IMG/VR virus record: IMGVR_UViG_3300046005_001481
Coordinates: 1-38,578 of that record
Length of the DNA: 38,578 nt
Source: a virus
Direction: 5' to 3' (one strand)
A model generated the notes under the pieces. The model saw nothing but the letters and a program-made list of their open reading frames with translations. It had not been told where the DNA came from and ran no database searches. The translations under genes were made by a program, and so were the position numbers. Positions 6,127 to 13,255 of the stretch are shown piece by piece. Positions within the stretch are counted from its first letter, which is position 1, and each line of letters starts with the position of its first letter.

Positions 6127-6840
6127 CTATGGTTTTATCTTAATGTGAAATTCTTCGAAGAACTCAGGGTAACTTTCCAAGTATCCTTGTAAAGTTTCAT
6201 AATCGTAATCGATGTCTTCCGCTTTCCAAAACCAATACAAATCTTTATCGGCATCAAATCCGTAATATTTATGATTGTTATATTGAAGTTCACAAATTTG
6301 TTCAGCGTAACTATGTTGCCCAACACAGATAAAACCTGATTTTGTATTTTTGATTATGTTTGATTCACCATATGGTATGTATCTGTTGTTAATCCAATTT
6401 AATCTCTCTATTAGTTTTTGATAAAACATATTTGCCGCACCCCATCTAACAGAAGAGAAGAATATAACACAATCAGACTCAAATAGTTCTTTACTTATCT
6501 TCCAAAGTTCATCATCAGGATTGTGTATTGACGCCCAACATCTATGATATCCTGTTGGATTCTTTTCTTCATCTTTTAACTGAGCCTCCATGATACCACA
6601 AACATTACCTTCCATTCTTGAGACATTACCTTCACATGGATAAATCTTTAGTTGAGTGACATCAATTAATACTGAGTTTTCAACTTTGTTGTTGATGATT
6701 TGAGCAAGTATTGAAGATTTTGGTGTTTGGGTTTTCATTACCTCTACACCTCTATTTGAACATGTTAAAAGTAACACGCGTTTGAACTTTTTTAGTTCTT
6801 CAATAGTGTGTCTCAGTATTTTAAAATTACCTTCAATCAT
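6127..6840 (-). CDS. Flavodoxin-like NAD(P)H-dependent FMN reductase family protein
   Basis: The 237-residue protein has the order of an NADPH-dependent FMN reductase: a first beta strand and phosphate-binding loop (RVLLLTCSNRG, about residues 21-31), then DVTQLKIYPCEG. The second flavin loop is SDCVIFFSSVRWGAANMFYQKLIERL, about residues 125-150, corresponding to the conserved region where the sheet edge contacts flavin. Such enzymes use NAD(P)H to reduce flavin or quinone-type substrates. The start at 6840 gives an 8-nt overlap with the upstream gene. It is last in the seven-gene operon beginning at 11228, so it may do a redox step in the same pathway. Confidence 0.65.
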   Translation of the reverse strand: MIEGNFKILRHTIEELKKFKRVLLLTCSNRGVEVMKTQTPKSSILAQIINNKVENSVLIDVTQLKIYPCEGNVSRMEGNVCGIMEAQLKDEEKNPTGYHRCWASIHNPDDELWKISKELFESDCVIFFSSVRWGAANMFYQKLIERLNWINNRYIPYGESNIIKNTKSGFICVGQHSYAEQICELQYNNHKYYGFDADKDLYWFWKAEDIDYDYETLQGYLESYPEFFEEFHIKIKP

Positions 6841-7471
6841 GATTATAAATAGTCGGGTCAATCCATTTTTCCCCTTCCCAAAATTCAGCACCAGTAATTT
6901 CTAATTTGTAAGGAAAGTAATCCTGATATGATTCGTAAATGTATAAATAATTCTTATCTTGTGTCTTCCCGTAATTACTTAGTAGTAGTATAGAATCCTT
7001 CCCAAAAGAAAATTTTAATTCAGTATGAATAAATGCGGTTTCTAATCCCAACAACACATTTTCAAATTCTTTAAACCTCGTGTATGCCACGACAACATTA
7101 TCCAATTTGACTTTCATGATTTTTAAATCACTATGATTTGAATTATTATTATAATATTCCATAATATCAAATTTTTTCCATTTAAAATAATCCTGAAAGA
7201 ACAAATCAACATCTTCTTTGTTATCCACGTAAGGAATGATTTCTATCTCAAGTTGAGATAATAGTTTTTTTCTCTTATAGGATAAAACAACTTTTTCATT
7301 GTTGATTCTACAACTTTTAGCCTGATACCAATAAATAGGTGGTTGAATATTTGGTAGGAACCCTAATCCCAAAAGTTCTTCTTCTGTTTCTCCTTCAGGG
7401 ATTACAAACGCCTCGCAAAAAACTCTATCATCCTTAACGTGTCCGTGTAAATGGTCAAATATTATTTTCAT
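6833..7471 (-). CDS. Unknown protein, possibly GNAT-fold acyltransferase-like, 212 aa
   Basis: Not firmly recognised. After an N-terminal strand with two His (MKIIFDHLHGHV), residues 31-75 read GLGFLPNIQPPIYWYQAKSCRI followed by basic strands. That resembles the front part of arginyl/leucyl-transferase-like and GNAT proteins in which an aromatic-Arg motif precedes the acyl domain. The C-terminal part has alternating strands and an amphipathic helix. Catalytic residues cannot be named. It overlaps its neighbours by 17 and 8 nt inside the sugar-type operon, which suggests a transfer step in that pathway. Other folds remain possible. Confidence 0.55.
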   Translation of the reverse strand: MKIIFDHLHGHVKDDRVFCEAFVIPEGETEEELLGLGFLPNIQPPIYWYQAKSCRINNEKVVLSYKRKKLLSQLEIEIIPYVDNKEDVDLFFQDYFKWKKFDIMEYYNNNSNHSDLKIMKVKLDNVVVAYTRFKEFENVLLGLETAFIHTELKFSFGKDSILLLSNYGKTQDKNYLYIYESYQDYFPYKLEITGAEFWEGEKWIDPTIYNHD

Positions 7472-8168
7472 TCTTGTATTTTTCGTCTAACTTGTCGTAT
7501 TCCTCAGACCTATCTTTATTAGATTCACCTGATTCTAAGTCTGTGTGGTCATAATTAAATACATCGGTGTCAGGTGTAACCCATCTACCATTTCTTTCCG
7601 CCGTCCAAAGAGTGGTGTTGTATTTTCTATTGATTACAATTTCTTCTTTCACCGTAAAAGATGGGTCGTGCATTATTAAACGATTATTTGGTTGGATTGC
7701 GAAGTTTCCATTATCCATCTGAATGAAGTGTCCGCACTTATGTTGAGACGGGAATTCACTAAGTCCGAAGTCTGTATCACTCATATCATCAGAACTACCC
7801 CAATCTAAAGTGAACAAGTAACGTCCTGAATATTGTACTCTTCTTCTTGAAGTAAACTTGCAAGTTTTGTTTTTTAAAATCGGGAACGCTGTTACTCCAA
7901 CGTGATAAGTAAAGGAGTCCCATAAGACAAGCTCGTCTAATTCTTGTTGTGGAGCGTCTTCTTTCCAACAGAAAGCGTGTATGGGCATTCTCCACCAAAT
8001 TCCACCATCTTCCATCATAAAATGGAATAGTGGTGCCTGAGCAGGTATGGAAGACACACCAAAAATATAACATGGGAACTTTTTATCAAATGAATCTTCT
8101 TGATTTCTGAGGAAATTACCTCTGATGAAAGCTTCAACGATAGGTGTGGGCGTGTTTAAATAAGACAT
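7455..8168 (-). CDS. Unknown protein, 237 aa, in the sugar-type operon
   Basis: No family is recognised. The N-terminus (MSYLNTPTPIVEAFIRGNF) is helical. The middle is rich in aromatic residues and beta strands (FHFMMEDGGIWWRMPIHAFCW, about 48-68), suggesting a beta-sandwich or jelly-roll. The last 40 residues are highly charged and probably disordered. The start at 8168 was preferred over one at 8204, which would add an unlike hydrophobic stretch. It overlaps the next gene by 17 nt and lies 69 nt after the DegT-like gene. A cupin-type epimerase or binding protein is possible, but no metal ligands are obvious. Confidence 0.55.
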   Translation of the reverse strand: MSYLNTPTPIVEAFIRGNFLRNQEDSFDKKFPCYIFGVSSIPAQAPLFHFMMEDGGIWWRMPIHAFCWKEDAPQQELDELVLWDSFTYHVGVTAFPILKNKTCKFTSRRRVQYSGRYLFTLDWGSSDDMSDTDFGLSEFPSQHKCGHFIQMDNGNFAIQPNNRLIMHDPSFTVKEEIVINRKYNTTLWTAERNGRWVTPDTDVFNYDHTDLESGESNKDRSEEYDKLDEKYKNENNI

Positions 8169-8237
8169 AGTTTGGTTTTTTTGTTTAAATAAAATATAAA
8201 ACAAATTATCTGTTTTGTAAATTACCTAACCTTTTTT

Positions 8238-8849
8238 TTATTCACCTTTACACAGTATATCCTTATATAAATCGTTTCTTCTTAAGTCAGGATAATCTTC
8301 TATTGTATCTTCATTGTGTTTCGGCATAGATGTCATCATCCATAGTCCTTCCGCAGCATCAGGCGGTGTCATATACATATTCCACCCCATGAATGTGATG
8401 TTGTCTTGTGTATATGGTATTTCATCTCTACCTTCGTGTCTTGCTTTCTTGAACCAATCGTAAGCATCTTTGTCATCAGTTAGAATCATTCCACCTTTTC
8501 TCATTTTTAATATTTTTTTGGGATGGAACGATAGACACATAAATGTATTTGGAATATACATCCCTGAAGTAAATCTTCTTGCTGAATCATATATTGGATA
8601 TGGTATTAATTGGTATAGTCCTTTCCATTCCGTGTCGTCAAATAATACTTTACCCCCTGACGCCATTACAGCTTGTGGGACCGACAAATAAGTTTTCTTT
8701 GGTATTGTGACATCCTGTACTTTTAAGTAAGTACAACACAAGAATAATGCATCAGTACAGTTGTCTAATGCAACTGCATATGGAGCTCCCGTATATTCGG
8801 CAATCTCCTCTTCAAACATCTCCACTATTTTATATGGATTATGCTTCAT
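8238..8849 (-). CDS. Miniature DegT/DnrJ/EryC1-type aminotransferase-like protein
   Basis: The family forms amino-sugars by PLP-dependent transamination of nucleotide-linked keto-sugars. Seen here: ALDNCTDALFLC (residues 28-39), matching the family's N-terminal nucleotide/PLP phosphate loop; IYDSARRF (86-93), matching the E-D-A-A-Q region whose Asp contacts the PLP ring; and SFHPKKIL (107-114), where a Lys should form the Schiff base, followed by GGMILTDD. At 203 residues it is about half the usual 370-400, lacking most of the middle and the C-terminal small domain, yet the catalytic order is kept. The start at 8849 overlaps the acyltransferase gene by 11 nt. Activity is uncertain. Confidence 0.75.
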   Translation of the reverse strand: MKHNPYKIVEMFEEEIAEYTGAPYAVALDNCTDALFLCCTYLKVQDVTIPKKTYLSVPQAVMASGGKVLFDDTEWKGLYQLIPYPIYDSARRFTSGMYIPNTFMCLSFHPKKILKMRKGGMILTDDKDAYDWFKKARHEGRDEIPYTQDNITFMGWNMYMTPPDAAEGLWMMTSMPKHNEDTIEDYPDLRRNDLYKDILCKGE

Positions 8850-9480
8850 TGTCTCTAATGATTTTACAAGGTGAACCGTATGCAACCACGTTATCAGGAA
8901 TGTCCCTCGTTACTACAGAACCCGCACCTATTATGGTATTCTTACCTACCTTTATACCATCTATTATGTTTACCCCCATACCTATGGTTGTTCCTTCACC
9001 TATTATTACGTTTCCTGCGATGTTGGTACCAGGGTTAATGGAACAATAGTTACCGATGGTTGTGTGATGACCTATGGAAACATGTCTGTTGATTGTTACA
9101 AAATCACCTATCTTTGTATGTGCAGCTATTGAAACCTTTGAGTTAATTAACACTCCTCCACCGATGGTACTCATCTTAGATATGTCTAACCCATCATGGA
9201 TTACATTGATGAATTTGTTTTTAGTAAGTCCAAGTTCTTTAATCAGTTTAATTTTAAATTTGGGTTGGTAAACTCCGAGCATGAATATATCATACTCAAA
9301 TAGGTTAACCTCAGATAAAATTTCCACTTTAAAATCGTCATGATGAAATGAGTTGACTATTGGTAAATTTAAGTTGTTATGAACCGTGACTTTTGGTTTA
9401 AGATTATTTGAATACAGATTATCCAATATCATTGTTATGATATTATCTCCCTTACCTATTATTAATAATTTTATTTCCAT
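8839..9480 (-). CDS. NeuD/PglD-type sugar acetyl(acyl)transferase
   Basis: The 213-residue protein has the two-part plan of this family. An N-terminal Rossmann-like nucleotide-sugar domain (IKLLIIGKGDNII, residues 3-15) is followed from about residue 105 by a left-handed beta-helix of hexapeptide repeats, ending AYGSPCKII. A His pair (SIGHHTTIG, about 134-142) supplies the general base for acetyl-CoA-dependent N- or O-acylation. With the DegT-like gene next to it, the expected substrate is an amino-sugar on a nucleotide or lipid carrier. It overlaps the BKACE gene by 29 nt and the DegT gene by 11 nt, so stoichiometric expression is likely. Confidence 0.85.
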   Translation of the reverse strand: MEIKLLIIGKGDNIITMILDNLYSNNLKPKVTVHNNLNLPIVNSFHHDDFKVEILSEVNLFEYDIFMLGVYQPKFKIKLIKELGLTKNKFINVIHDGLDISKMSTIGGGVLINSKVSIAAHTKIGDFVTINRHVSIGHHTTIGNYCSINPGTNIAGNVIIGEGTTIGMGVNIIDGIKVGKNTIIGAGSVVTRDIPDNVVAYGSPCKIIRDNEA

Positions 9481-10279
9481 ATCCTTTTTGTCTTAATTCG
9501 TTTGAATTATAGTGAATAATCTCCAATTCTTCCATTATTCTATGAGCTCGTTTTAATAATTTTATATTTGTTGTCTTTTCCTTATCTTTGTAGTATAGGT
9601 TGTCTTCTAATCCGATTCTGATTCCATCAAAATCTAACAAGCCATATGTGGTACTCTTGAGTTGTTGGGAACCTATCCCACCCAAACAAGTATATGAGTT
9701 TGTTGGTAGATTAGATTTGATGGTTGATAAGGTGCTAAAATCACATTGTCCGTTGTACATGTTCCCTAATATGACATTAATGTGGTGTGGTGATTTTAAT
9801 ATTTTCTTTGAAATAAGGTAATTTGTATAGTTTAACATTCCCGTATCGAAACATTCTATTTCAGGTTGGACCCCGTACTTATCCATCTCTTGAATTAAAG
9901 AAAGTATCATATCAGGTTGATTGATGGATGCCCCTGATGGGAAGTTTAATGATGACATGGTTAGTGAACCCATATCAGGATGTAACTGTAATACCTCAGC
10001 TCTTTTCTCTAACTCAGGGAAGTTTCTTCCTGTTAGTGAAACACAAATCAATAGCTCAGGACAATATTTTTTTATCCCTTCTATAATCTTTTGATACACT
10101 TCTTTCTTGTAGGTGTTTTGTAATGTTTCCTCATCTTTCGCGTGTAAGTGCACAATTGAAATCCCCACTTCATTTGCATGATGAACTTCCTCTATTATTT
10201 CATTCGGTAATAATGGAGCAAACGAATTGTCCCTTGTGGTTTGTGTCCCCGTAGGTGTGAAATTAATTATTTTTTTCAT
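9452..10279 (-). CDS. BKACE family (DUF849) beta-keto acid cleavage enzyme
   Basis: The 275-residue protein matches the beta-keto acid cleavage enzyme family, which swaps acetyl-CoA with a beta-keto acid to give acetoacetate and a new acyl-CoA. Visible signatures are NFTPTGTQTTR near the N-terminus, SIVHLHAKDE (41-50) with the two His that bind the catalytic zinc, PEIECFDTGM (139-148), and LGGIGSQQ further on. The length fits the family (about 270-310). It is the second gene of the operon, between the glycosyltransferase and the acyltransferase genes. That suggests it supplies an unusual acyl-CoA for sugar acylation. This role is inferred; the family is rarely seen in phages as far as I know. 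Confidence 0.85.
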   Translation of the reverse strand: MKKIINFTPTGTQTTRDNSFAPLLPNEIIEEVHHANEVGISIVHLHAKDEETLQNTYKKEVYQKIIEGIKKYCPELLICVSLTGRNFPELEKRAEVLQLHPDMGSLTMSSLNFPSGASINQPDMILSLIQEMDKYGVQPEIECFDTGMLNYTNYLISKKILKSPHHINVILGNMYNGQCDFSTLSTIKSNLPTNSYTCLGGIGSQQLKSTTYGLLDFDGIRIGLEDNLYYKDKEKTTNIKLLKRAHRIMEELEIIHYNSNELRQKGYGNKIINNR

Positions 10280-11228
10280 AGTAAGTGATGTACGATTTAT
10301 TTATGAATGCTCTTTTGAATTCGTCATCAAAGGATTTCTCATATAGACATTTATCGGAATTATCTATCCTAACATAATTCACATCATCTAATAACCCTAA
10401 AGGTTGTATACGCCATTGGTTTGGTAACGCTTTAAAACGAACTACTTTATCATTCACTATCACAACAATATTCTCATTATAAGATTTTTTTGAGAGATAA
10501 AAAATGTTTATTGTATTGTCAATTGAATTATAATACAAAGTATAGTGTACACCTATATCATAGAACTTTGGTCCCTTACTGAATCTTTGTTTAGATAAAT
10601 CTTTTTCGCTTTTAAATAAGACATTCCCTGAATCAATAAACAGTTTTTTTGTTAAATACTCTAAATGATTAGGTTCAATTTTTTTTATTTCACCCTCTAT
10701 ATAATCTCTGTTATATGTTTTAAACATTTCAGGTAAAGAAGTAACTTTAAAAGATTTTAATGAACCAAAAAGAAATCCTTCAGGTGTTCCGTCATTAGTA
10801 TATAATACTGAATTATATGTTTCTAAAAGTGAACTATGTTCATCGATAATGGTTTTGTCCAATAGTTCGCAATCATACTCTATATGATGTAGTTTATCAT
10901 ATCCAAAGTTTATTGCTATTTGGCTTGCCATTGAAAACATTCTATAAATTGCGAATCCATAAAACTTTTTCATGAAAAACCTTGATTGAATAATGAAATC
11001 ACTTGTGGCATAATTATTATAACCTAATAAATCATAATCATCTGACGTTTCATTTAGATAATCATAAAAGTAATACTGACATTTTTTTTGAATGTGAATT
11101 GGGATATGAGTATGTGACACCAATAAAATGTGACATCCAGTTTTTTTAACTGATTCTAAACACTTTTCTAATGCACCAACTTGTTCATCTGTTGGGCAAT
11201 AAGCGGTTACAATTATTAAATCTTTCAT
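10263..11228 (-). CDS. Glycosyltransferase-like protein (GT-A type), 321 aa
   Basis: The N-terminus (DLIIVTAYCPTDEQVGALEKCLESV) has the first strand and helix of GT-A glycosyltransferases acting on sugar nucleotides. At about 110-120, YDKLHHIEYDCELLD supplies an acidic pair (E-Y-D) in the position of the metal-binding D-x-D. The C-terminal part (about 240-321) is beta-rich, perhaps a separate binding domain. It is the first gene of a seven-gene operon and overlaps the BKACE gene by 17 nt. The promoter at 11236-11266 is a near match to the host type. It probably transfers the sugar made by the rest of the operon onto a glycan, protein or DNA. Confidence 0.65.
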   Translation of the reverse strand: MKDLIIVTAYCPTDEQVGALEKCLESVKKTGCHILLVSHTHIPIHIQKKCQYYFYDYLNETSDDYDLLGYNNYATSDFIIQSRFFMKKFYGFAIYRMFSMASQIAINFGYDKLHHIEYDCELLDKTIIDEHSSLLETYNSVLYTNDGTPEGFLFGSLKSFKVTSLPEMFKTYNRDYIEGEIKKIEPNHLEYLTKKLFIDSGNVLFKSEKDLSKQRFSKGPKFYDIGVHYTLYYNSIDNTINIFYLSKKSYNENIVVIVNDKVVRFKALPNQWRIQPLGLLDDVNYVRIDNSDKCLYEKSFDDEFKRAFINKSYITYYEKNN

Positions 11229-11235
11229 ATTTTTT

Positions 11236-11266
11236 TAAATATAAAAACCCAATGAGTTTTAATCAA
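11236..11266 (-). promoter_or_regulatory. Promoter of the sugar-type operon (TTG-N20-TATATTTA)
   Basis: On the minus strand TTG (11264-11266) is 20 nt before TATATTTA (11236-11243), one base off the TAnnTTTG box. The ATG at 11228 is 7 nt downstream. No other promoter is seen inside the operon. Confidence 0.5.
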
Positions 11267-11300
11267 TAAAAAACTCTAACTATTCATCTATTTATAAACT

Positions 11301-12029
11301 ATGAAGTATATTATCACAGAGTCACAATATAAAACACTACAGGAAGTGGGTATAAAAAAAGGAACGTTTAAACTCTCTCCCGTTAAATTCTTTTGGACAT
11401 TCATTAATGGTTTTAGTGAGAGAAAAAGGGTGAACGCGTTTAGGAACTATTATACCAAAGTTGTGGGAGCTAATGTCAGTGACCTGTCCGATGATAATAT
11501 ATTGGAGTTTTATGATGAACTTGATGAACTAGGAACTTCCGCTCTACCTAAGAACCTTAAGTCAAGAAATATCTTATCAGGATTTGCATTCTATCTTGCA
11601 ACCAAATTAACCAAGTTAAAGAATGGTCGTGGTCTTGTTTACTTTATTGATGAATCTGAATCTCGTAACTATTATTTCTTTGACCCCTCGTCTAAATTGT
11701 TTGTAGGTAGAATTGGTACCGACCGCAGCGATATAATCTCAGGTGATTCTTATAAGGTTAAAGTAACCGCAGCAGATAAATCATTAATCGGAATGGGATA
11801 TGGTACAAAGATGTATCTTACCATCCTTGATGATGTTGATTATTTAATCTCTGACGCCACGTTGTATCCAGCATCTTTGAGGGTTTGGACAAGTGCTCTT
11901 CCGAAGTATTCCAATGTGTGGATAATGAATAATGATTCGGAGTTTATTCCTTTTAATTCAGGTGACGACTATGAACCCGAGAAGGTTAAGTACTTTATTG
12001 CTTCTATTAGGAATAGTGAGATTGGTTAA
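11301..12029 (+). CDS. Tagged protein with GNAT-like C-terminal part, 242 aa
   Basis: It begins MKYIITE-SQYKTLQE, the clearest form of the shared tag, with I-T-E at residues 5-7. A helical domain follows (about 30-100). The C-terminal half contains DKSLIGMGYGTKMYLTIL (about 160-177), which resembles the GNAT acetyl-CoA loop R/Q-x-x-G-x-G/A plus the following helix, then SDATLYPASLRVWTSALPKY. A transferase role is possible but the family is not certain. TATTTAT (11289-11295) lies 5 nt before the ATG. It diverges from the sugar-type operon and converges on the 12061-12951 gene. By its tag it is a candidate for packaging in the head. Confidence 0.7.
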   Translation: MKYIITESQYKTLQEVGIKKGTFKLSPVKFFWTFINGFSERKRVNAFRNYYTKVVGANVSDLSDDNILEFYDELDELGTSALPKNLKSRNILSGFAFYLATKLTKLKNGRGLVYFIDESESRNYYFFDPSSKLFVGRIGTDRSDIISGDSYKVKVTAADKSLIGMGYGTKMYLTILDDVDYLISDATLYPASLRVWTSALPKYSNVWIMNNDSEFIPFNSGDDYEPEKVKYFIASIRNSEIG

Positions 12030-12054
12030 TAAAAAACCCCACCGTTAAGTGAGG
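12029..12054 (-). terminator. Terminator of the 12061-12951 gene
   Basis: On the minus strand CCTCAC-TTAACG-GTGGGG forms a 6-bp stem with one G.T pair, followed by a run of T. It begins right after the stop codon of the minus-strand gene. Confidence 0.7.
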
Positions 12055-12060
12055 ACTTCA

Positions 12061-12951
12061 TTATTTTGTTTTCTTAACACAGTTGGGATATCTCTTACCA
12101 AACATTGTCTTCATTCCTTTTTGTGTATAACCTTTCCAACATCTTTCAGTAATCTCACCCTCTCTCATTTCCTCTGTTTTCTTTTTAGACTTTTCTTTAC
12201 GAGTTTCGATATATTCAAAAGCGGTTCTTAACCTATTTTTAACTTCAGGGTCTTTTGCCCTTTCTAAAGCAACTCTCAATCTTTGATGTATTAAATTAAT
12301 AATTTGAGATTGTCTGGCGTGTGGTTTAGATTTAAAACTATCTTTACTCAAGGTATCAATGATATCTTGTTTGGTTCTGAACTTTACAGATACCGTATCA
12401 TTTGGGTTTTCATCTGTATACAACCTTCGGTCAGAGTCCTTAGGTTTTTTCCCTGTTCCTACTTTGGGGTCGGATTCAATCATTTCTTCGGTCATTTCCT
12501 CTTTTTTGTCGTCCAATACGTTTGTCATTACTTTAAAGACTCTGTCTATCACATCTTCAGGCATATGGGTATATAACATATTTCCACTATCATCATATGT
12601 TTCATTTATATATACATTAAGCTTCGCACCGTTTCCATACATGGTAGTAATAACTCTAATCCTATTTTTGTATTCATCATACCAAATAGGTTTAATTCCT
12701 AAATCAAATGTAGATATATTATTTCTTCCACTTATCTCAGGTCCTTTTGATGTCACAACATCTCGAATAAATTTAATCTTATCCGATTCAGTAATATCTT
12801 CAGGGTTAATATAATTTAATAAACTTTCATAACCCCCGACCATTTTAACGGTATTGTATAGTCCGATGTCGTCAATCATTTTCATAATCTTATTAGGACG
12901 ATTGTCTTGGCCTGTTTGTTCTTTAAGTATCTTTCTAATTAGTTGTCTCAC
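12061..12951 (-). CDS. Tagged unknown protein, 296 aa (MRQLIRKILKEQ), GTG start
   Basis: The N-terminus MRQLIRKILKE-Q is a basic amphipathic helix ending in L-K-E, a variant of the shared tag. The body has a globular part (about 15-150), a long charged, probably coiled stretch (about 150-265) and a C-terminal motif, ERCWKGYTQKGMKTMFGKRY then PNC, with two Cys. That motif resembles a C-terminal module I believe recurs in large marine phages. The start is GTG at 12951; TATTTATTAAT directly precedes it. It diverges from the 12980 gene, whose own promoter overlaps. Function is unknown; a structural or head-internal protein is possible. Confidence 0.7.
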   Translation of the reverse strand: MRQLIRKILKEQTGQDNRPNKIMKMIDDIGLYNTVKMVGGYESLLNYINPEDITESDKIKFIRDVVTSKGPEISGRNNISTFDLGIKPIWYDEYKNRIRVITTMYGNGAKLNVYINETYDDSGNMLYTHMPEDVIDRVFKVMTNVLDDKKEEMTEEMIESDPKVGTGKKPKDSDRRLYTDENPNDTVSVKFRTKQDIIDTLSKDSFKSKPHARQSQIINLIHQRLRVALERAKDPEVKNRLRTAFEYIETRKEKSKKKTEEMREGEITERCWKGYTQKGMKTMFGKRYPNCVKKTK

Positions 12952-12973
12952 ATTAATAAATATCGTATATTTG
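12943..12973. promoter_or_regulatory. Overlapping divergent promoters of two classes
   Basis: On the plus strand TTG (12943-12945) and TATATTTG (12966-12973) are 20 nt apart and lead to the ATG at 12980. On the minus strand TATTTAT (12956-12962) leads to the GTG at 12951. The two elements overlap, so use of one should block the other, a possible early-late switch. Confidence 0.55.
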
Positions 12974-12979
12974 ATTAAT

Positions 12980-13243
12980 ATGACAAGTATAGAAAAGTTA
13001 GTAGTTAAGTTTATTGATGATAATTTTAGTTTCCCATACCTTTATTACGATAAGGTAGAACAGACTTGGACAAATGAATTCTTCCTGTTTGATATTAAGA
13101 CGGGAACGATGTATGTTAGTGATGAGGTGAAAGAAACTCTTAATAAGAAGTTCGGTAAAGGTTATATTGAACAAGTATTCGTGACCGTGATTAATTATTG
13201 GTTCTTAAAAGGATATAAGTTGAAAGTTATTTCTGTTGAGTAG
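12980..13243 (+). CDS. Unknown small protein, 87 aa
   Basis: The protein starts MTSIEKLVVKFIDDNFSFPYL and has an alpha/beta pattern ending in strands (YLKVISVE-like C-terminus, WFLKGYKLKVISVE). No family is recognised. The start at 12980 is favoured over one at 12854 because a TTG-N20-TATATTTG promoter ends 6 nt upstream and because the longer form would overlap the divergent gene. It ends 12 nt before the next gene, whose TATTTAT motif begins immediately after the stop codon. Confidence 0.65.
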   Translation: MTSIEKLVVKFIDDNFSFPYLYYDKVEQTWTNEFFLFDIKTGTMYVSDEVKETLNKKFGKGYIEQVFVTVINYWFLKGYKLKVISVE

Positions 13244-13250
13244 TATTTAT
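13244..13250 (+). promoter_or_regulatory. TATTTAT motif upstream of the 13256 gene
   Basis: AGTATTTATTACAT precedes the ATG at 13256, with 5 nt between motif and start. The motif begins at the first base after the stop codon of the preceding gene. Confidence 0.5.
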
Positions 13251-13255
13251 TACAT

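Noticed and set aside
12359-12814. 151-aa plus-strand ORF opposite the 12061-12951 gene
   Set aside because: It is a shadow of the tagged gene, Ser/Leu-rich, without start signals.
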